A DNA stretch of 9,107 nt, taken from assembly GCA_023228925.1 (NCBI GenBank), contig JALOAF010000032.1, forward strand, positions 1 through 9,107, written 5' to 3'. Below the pieces are notes generated by a model, which saw only the letters and a list, made by a program, of their open reading frames with translations, did not search any database and was not told the DNA's origin. The DNA is from Candidatus Absconditabacterales bacterium. Lineage in GTDB: Bacteria > Patescibacteriota > Gracilibacteria > Absconditabacterales > Absconditicoccaceae. A program made the translations under genes and the position numbers. Below are positions 6,801 through 9,107 of the stretch, one piece after another. Positions within the stretch are counted from its first letter, which is position 1, and each line of letters opens with the position of its first letter.

Positions 6801-6976
6801 ATATCAGTTGATGACATTCCTGGATTTATAACCATTACCGATATGATTGGTAAATTTACTGTTGGAAGTAAATCTATTTTTAAATTTAATATACCAAATA
6901 TTCCAGCTCCGAGAAGAGCAAGAAATATCATTAGAATTAGAATTGGTCTATGAATTACTGTTTTGAATATATTCAT
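3833..6976 (-). CDS. RND family (HAE1-type) efflux pump inner-membrane transporter
   Basis: At 1047 residues it has the usual length of AcrB/MexB-type proton-driven drug exporters, which trimerise in the inner membrane and pump substrates to an outer-membrane channel. It opens with MNIFKTVIHRPILILMIFLA (TM1), followed by a periplasmic porter region with PGMSSTDMEELITKKLE. TM2-6 lie at about 337-490, the second half begins at about residue 536, and TM8-12 are near 885-1037. The TM4 proton-relay site reads GVNFDNSIIVLEN (Asp404, Asn405), where AcrB has Asp407-Asp408. TM10 reads GVVVNASIVLIDY, where AcrB has Lys940. Such substitutions are common in HAE1 homologues outside Proteobacteria. ATG 6976 has an AGGAGAG ribosome site and lies 12 bp after the adaptor stop, so the two are cotranscribed. 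Substrate cannot be predicted. The frame is intact. Confidence 0.96.
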   Translation of the reverse strand: MNIFKTVIHRPILILMIFLALLGAGIFGILNLKIDLLPTVNLPIISVMVINPGMSSTDMEELITKKLESAFSDLGALKQINSWSMDSVSQVLVEFEYGQKDIDIAAIEIQRRINEIRSNLPATIEEPNIRKMDPASRPIMTLALYSEEEYNLRELRSYVENYLKTKIEKVDNVAKVIVNGGFLRQVNINIDGNRLASYKIDINQVITALRTHNMNLPAGSVKSSLIPTSTVVKAYGQFDSIQSIRDIVISSKNNMPIYLRDFAKVQDSYKEPSGYASINGKAAITMDVKKQTGTNTVEIAQNVRNVVELLKADLPEGFKIVIARDDSEFIELSIKGIIDTAWQGFILGFFVILFLIGTFKPAFVIFLSVPISIISAFFIMWAGKMSINMVSLYALTISIGVNFDNSIIVLENIIRHMASGKDRLEAASVGVAELAAPLFAATLTNVVVFIPLTMLEGYIGELMRTMAFTAIFAQTVALPVALFFTSTITPRIVKEIPKEVTTVPVFGKIVKVVLDNVEKLKEKYKKTLIWSIENRKKVLVLTLIIFIGSLFLLPFIGIEFMPRTDQNGYFVDIEMPVGTTLDETKRITEKIEKIILSRNEIEFLATTIGGDEQTSPSENTVSMNLKLINRKNRIMTALDTGNAKTDLITYLRKEILEKVPGIRHIQFVQPAPWWGSAGAPVEIKLSGNDWILLNELADVYVNKLSKVEGLFDVQKNVRDSKKEYKLIFDEAKMSQLGIAYGEIAMNLRTLINGGDTWNLRTEYRNNSLFRDRDIYIITRLQKEGRQDIEDIMSTKVITASGKTVDLKTILSIEKSESINFISKENKQRTITISAQTSDEPLSSLIFVKTMPVINSIKLPSGVDMKISGEVTRMNDQLSGMTIGFIIAAIFVYMVLAGQFESFLHPLIMMFSIPLQMIGVFLALFLTGNTLNTTSGNGIIALVGVVVNASIVLIDYINLLRKRGLTIKEALIEAGTTRFRPILMTVATTLFAMIPMALSQADGSDIYKPLAIAFIGGLISSTIMTLIVVPVLYAFLDEKFGKKEIVKD

Positions 6977-6988
6977 TGTTCTCTCCTG

Positions 6989-8170
6989 TTAAAGTGTTCC
7001 ATGTTTTAATACATCTTCTCTTTTTACTACTCTTACACTGGATTTATCTGTAACATTCTGTTTTCCATTTGTAATTACAATATCATTCTGAGAAATTCCT
7101 TCTATTACCTCAATTCTTTCATGATTTCTAATTCCTGTTTTTATTCTGACTCTTTCTACTTTTTCATTAATCACTTTATAAACAAAAGTCTCATCTTGAA
7201 TTTCAACTAATGCTGCAACTGGTATTATAAGTGCATTTTTCTTTTCTCTTGAAATTATATTTCCACGACAGAACATTCCTGGTATTATTCTGTTATCTGC
7301 ATTATCAAGTTTTACTCTTACAACAAAGGCTCTACTTACTGGATCAAGTGATGGGATTATTACTTCAACACTTCCTTCAAAGTCTTTTTTTAATGCATCT
7401 ATTGAAATTATTACTTTAGCTGCTTTTTTTATTTTATTTATATCTAGTCCTGATACTTTGAAATCTGCCATTACTGTTGATATTTTTTGAAATACAAGTA
7501 CAATTACTCCCGGTGATGTTATATTTTGTTCATCAAGATATTTTTCAACTACAAAGCCATCAAATGGAGCATAGAATTTACTGTATTCAAGATTAGCTTC
7601 TGCTTCCTGCATCATTGCTTCTGCTTTTTTTATATTAGCTTTTACAATGCTTACTGATGCTTTTAATGCATCCATTTTTGCTTTTGACATTTTAAGTTCT
7701 GTATTTGTATCATCATATCTTTTTCTATCAACTGAACCTTTTTCATATAGAGTTTGTATTCTACCAAAATTAATATTTATATTGTCATACATTGCCTGAG
7801 CTTCTCTTGTCTGTGCTTCAAGCCTCTGTATATTTGCATTTCCTTCTTCTATTCCAGCTTTTGCCTGTAAAAGCACTGCTTTTATATCTCCCGCTTCCAC
7901 TTCAAGAAGTAATTCACCCTTTTTTACAAATTCACCGCTATTGTAAGGTATTGAAAGTATTTTTCCCATTAGTTTTGTAGATACATTAACTTTTTCAGAT
8001 GGATTTATATCTCCTGTAACTCTTATTATATCTTTTATAGTATCAATTTTTGTTTTATAAACTTCTACCGGTAGTTTCTGAGGTTCTATTTTTGTATATT
8101 CTCTTTCTCCACAACCTGTTAAATTTAATATCAACATTGTAATTATAGCTATATAAACTATTTTTTTCAT
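6989..8170 (-). CDS. RND efflux periplasmic adaptor (membrane-fusion protein), lipoprotein
   Basis: This is a 393-residue HlyD/AcrA-type adaptor linking the RND transporter to an outer-membrane channel. The N-terminus is a lipoprotein signal with lipobox LTGC, acylated Cys at residue 20, so it is membrane-anchored and periplasmic. Domains in order are: first beta-barrel/lipoyl half with GKILSIPYNSGEFVKKGELL (about 69-88); a coiled-coil hairpin of about 95-198 rich in Ala, Lys and Glu; second lipoyl half with APFDGFVVEKYLDEQNITSP (201-220); beta-barrel; and a membrane-proximal domain after PGMF (297). Near the hairpin tip, GRIQTLYEKGSVDRKRYD keeps the Arg-x3-Leu of the TolC-binding RLS motif, with Asp at the Ser position. 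ATG 8170 has GGAGG 5 nt upstream and is the first gene of the operon, 12 bp before the transporter. No TolC homologue is in the window, so the channel must be encoded elsewhere. Confidence 0.95.
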   Translation of the reverse strand: MKKIVYIAIITMLILNLTGCGEREYTKIEPQKLPVEVYKTKIDTIKDIIRVTGDINPSEKVNVSTKLMGKILSIPYNSGEFVKKGELLLEVEAGDIKAVLLQAKAGIEEGNANIQRLEAQTREAQAMYDNININFGRIQTLYEKGSVDRKRYDDTNTELKMSKAKMDALKASVSIVKANIKKAEAMMQEAEANLEYSKFYAPFDGFVVEKYLDEQNITSPGVIVLVFQKISTVMADFKVSGLDINKIKKAAKVIISIDALKKDFEGSVEVIIPSLDPVSRAFVVRVKLDNADNRIIPGMFCRGNIISREKKNALIIPVAALVEIQDETFVYKVINEKVERVRIKTGIRNHERIEVIEGISQNDIVITNGKQNVTDKSSVRVVKREDVLKHGTL

Positions 8171-8210
8171 AAATTCCTCCGTTTATTAAATATATCTATT
8201 TTACATATTC

Positions 8211-8246
8211 TCATATTATAATATGAAAACTTTCGAAGAATGTCAA
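8211..8246 (-). promoter_or_regulatory. Efflux operon promoter with palindromic operator candidate
   Basis: On the minus strand, TTGACA (8246-8241) is separated by 17 bp from TATTAT (8223-8218), giving a near-consensus sigma-70 promoter with a leader of about 40 nt to ATG 8170. The -10 box lies inside a 16-bp perfect palindrome TCATATTATAATATGA (8211-8226). A TetR-, MarR- or PadR-like repressor bound there would block initiation, the usual logic for efflux operons. No regulator gene is present in the window, so the operator is inferred from symmetry and position. Confidence 0.75.
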
Positions 8247-8333
8247 GAAATTTTTAAAATTTAAAGACTTTTGGTTTTATGGATTCCTGTATTCACAGAA
8301 ATAACAGAAGCTTTAAAAAGTCAAGTACAAGAG
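8247..8333. repeat. Left flank of the third repeat composite
   Basis: The stretch from about 8252 to 8333 resembles sequence at 2920-2950 (TTAAAGACTTTT) and at 3104-3165 (GTATTCAC, then CTTTRAAAAGTCAA, then the CAGATCCCGGCT lead-in). It therefore belongs to the same composite element as the 26-bp arrays. No gene is seen. Confidence 0.5.
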
Positions 8334-8392
8334 CAGATCCCGGCTAAGAATCATACCGGGATGACAGAACTCAGAATCATACTGGGATGACA
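8334..8392. repeat. Tandem 26-bp repeat array, 2 units
   Basis: The CAGATCCCGGCT lead-in is followed by AATC at 8349 and 8375, 26 bp apart, with CCGGGATGACAG and CTGGGATGACA. This is the shortest of the three copies (6, 8 and 2 units), so unit number varies between loci. The conserved hairpin tail follows at 8408-8431. Confidence 0.85.
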
Positions 8393-8637
8393 ACCAAAAC
8401 TGTGACTGCAATTTATTCTTTGAAAAATTGCTTGTGACAAGAGTCTTCGACTCTCCGGTGACATAATAACTTTGTTTTTTGTCATTCAACATTTTGACTC
8501 TTCCCCTAATTCCAGTCTTTCCCGGTTTCACCCCGGTCTTATCCCGATTTTATCCCGGCTTCACCTGTCACGGCTTTTTGTACTTTTTTTCCCACTTCAC
8601 TACTTCACTATCTCACTCTTTCCCGGATTTAATATTT
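8393..8637. repeat. Intergenic region with repeat tail, hairpin and short tandem repeats
   Basis: No gene is supported. From left to right it holds the composite's hairpin tail (8408-8431, 7-bp stem) and a tight hairpin AGAGTC-TTC-GACTCT (8440-8454). An 11-bp tandem repeat follows, with units ending in CCCG at 8524, 8535, 8546 and 8557 (such as GTCTTATCCCG and ATTTTATCCCG). Then come three 8-bp units ACTTCACT, ACTTCACT and ATCTCACT (8594-8617) and another TTTCCCGG at about 8618. The region lies just past the 3' end of the gene at 8638, but none of the hairpins has a clear minus-strand T tail. Confidence 0.65.
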
Positions 8638-9107
8638 TTATCCTAAGTTTTTGAAGAAATTACCTATATATATTCTTTCCCATGATCTATAAAATTCTTT
8701 AATATATTCTGCTGAATCTCCACTGGCATAAATCTCTGAAAAATCAAGAATCTCAAAAGAACGCACAAATACTACAGCATCTCTTCTCACTTTATTATTT
8801 TCATTAAAAAATAATGCTGGAAAATAAGCTGATGGAACAAATTTAGCCTCAATTGCTGCTTTTTGTTTTTTAGAATCCCAGGCATCAATAAGTATTTCAA
8901 AATATCTTATATTAAGGTTATAACAAAAATCAGTTATTGAATTAAGAATATTATACCAGTTTTTATTTTCATAATTAAGCCATATTATATTTGCCTGTTT
9001 TTCATCATCTATCCATCTTATAAAAACTTCAATATCCAAATCCTCATTGTAAAGAACAAGATTTGGTGACTGAAGAAAAAATCTCTCAGTAAAATTTCTG
9101 TCTTTTA
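8638..9107 (-). CDS. 3' part of a gene running off the right edge, possibly an acetyltransferase-like domain
   Basis: The frame is open from the right edge to the TAA at 8640-8638, about 156 codons. A TTG at 9039 is not a convincing start, because the frame continues upstream without a stop (residues LQSPNLVLYNEDLDIEV), so the gene is cut by the window. Visible pieces are VFIRWIDDEKQANIIW, a helix, YFEILIDAWDSKKQKAAIEA, then FVPSAYFPALFF, RRDAVVFVRSFEILDF and a C-terminal helix with WERIYIGNFF. The strand-helix-strand pattern, with a residue-rich AAIEA-x-FVP segment, resembles the last third of GNAT acetyltransferase folds, but no cofactor-binding loop is in view. The function is therefore uncertain. 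Minus-strand transcription would run into the repeat region at 8393-8637. Confidence 0.7.
   Translation of the reverse strand, partial: KDRNFTERFFLQSPNLVLYNEDLDIEVFIRWIDDEKQANIIWLNYENKNWYNILNSITDFCYNLNIRYFEILIDAWDSKKQKAAIEAKFVPSAYFPALFFNENNKVRRDAVVFVRSFEILDFSEIYASGDSAEYIKEFYRSWERIYIGNFFKNLG

Noticed and set aside
8313..8531. 72-codon minus-strand open frame across the third repeat array
   Set aside because: It runs through the 26-bp and 11-bp repeats, has no ribosome site and no protein-like pattern.

Overview
The window is AT-rich and comes from a diderm (outer-membrane) bacterium: it encodes an RND efflux pump with a lipoprotein periplasmic adaptor. All recognisable genes lie on the minus strand and end in TAA or TAG. 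TGG is used for tryptophan, so the standard genetic code fits. The lineage cannot be fixed from this sequence. A low-GC diderm such as a member of the Fusobacteria is my best guess, with low confidence.

Left third (1-2447): an accessory, repeat-built island. The first 37 bases look like the leader-proximal repeat of a CRISPR array that continues off the left edge, with an AT-rich leader to its right. A 122-bp element (E, two copies 2087 bp apart with 4 mismatches) carries a minus-strand promoter. One copy points toward the CRISPR leader and the other directly drives a DEDDh 3'-5' exonuclease gene. Between the E copies, a 29-bp direct repeat (R) brackets a 1.1-kb fragment. That fragment holds the 3' part of a phage MuF-type head protein gene ending in a BECR-like nuclease toxin domain, plus a small overlapping acidic gene (candidate immunity protein) with a strong terminator. 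The MuF part has two in-frame stops, but the toxin domain is still open.

Middle (2448-3493): no intact gene. It holds two arrays of a 26-bp tandem repeat (6 and 8 units), a 5'-truncated fragment of a winged-helix ATP-binding protein gene between them, AT-rich spacer, and an 11-bp tandem repeat.

Right two thirds (3494-8246): a probable three-gene operon, read leftwards from a TTGACA/TATTAT promoter whose -10 lies in a 16-bp perfect palindrome. The order is membrane-fusion lipoprotein, RND/HAE1 inner-membrane transporter (1047 aa), and a small cytosolic protein of unknown function. No TolC-like outer-membrane gene or regulator is in the window.

Right end (8247-9107): a third, 2-unit copy of the 26-bp composite repeat, short 11-bp and 8-bp tandem repeats, and the 3' part of a gene running off the right edge (acetyltransferase-like at best).
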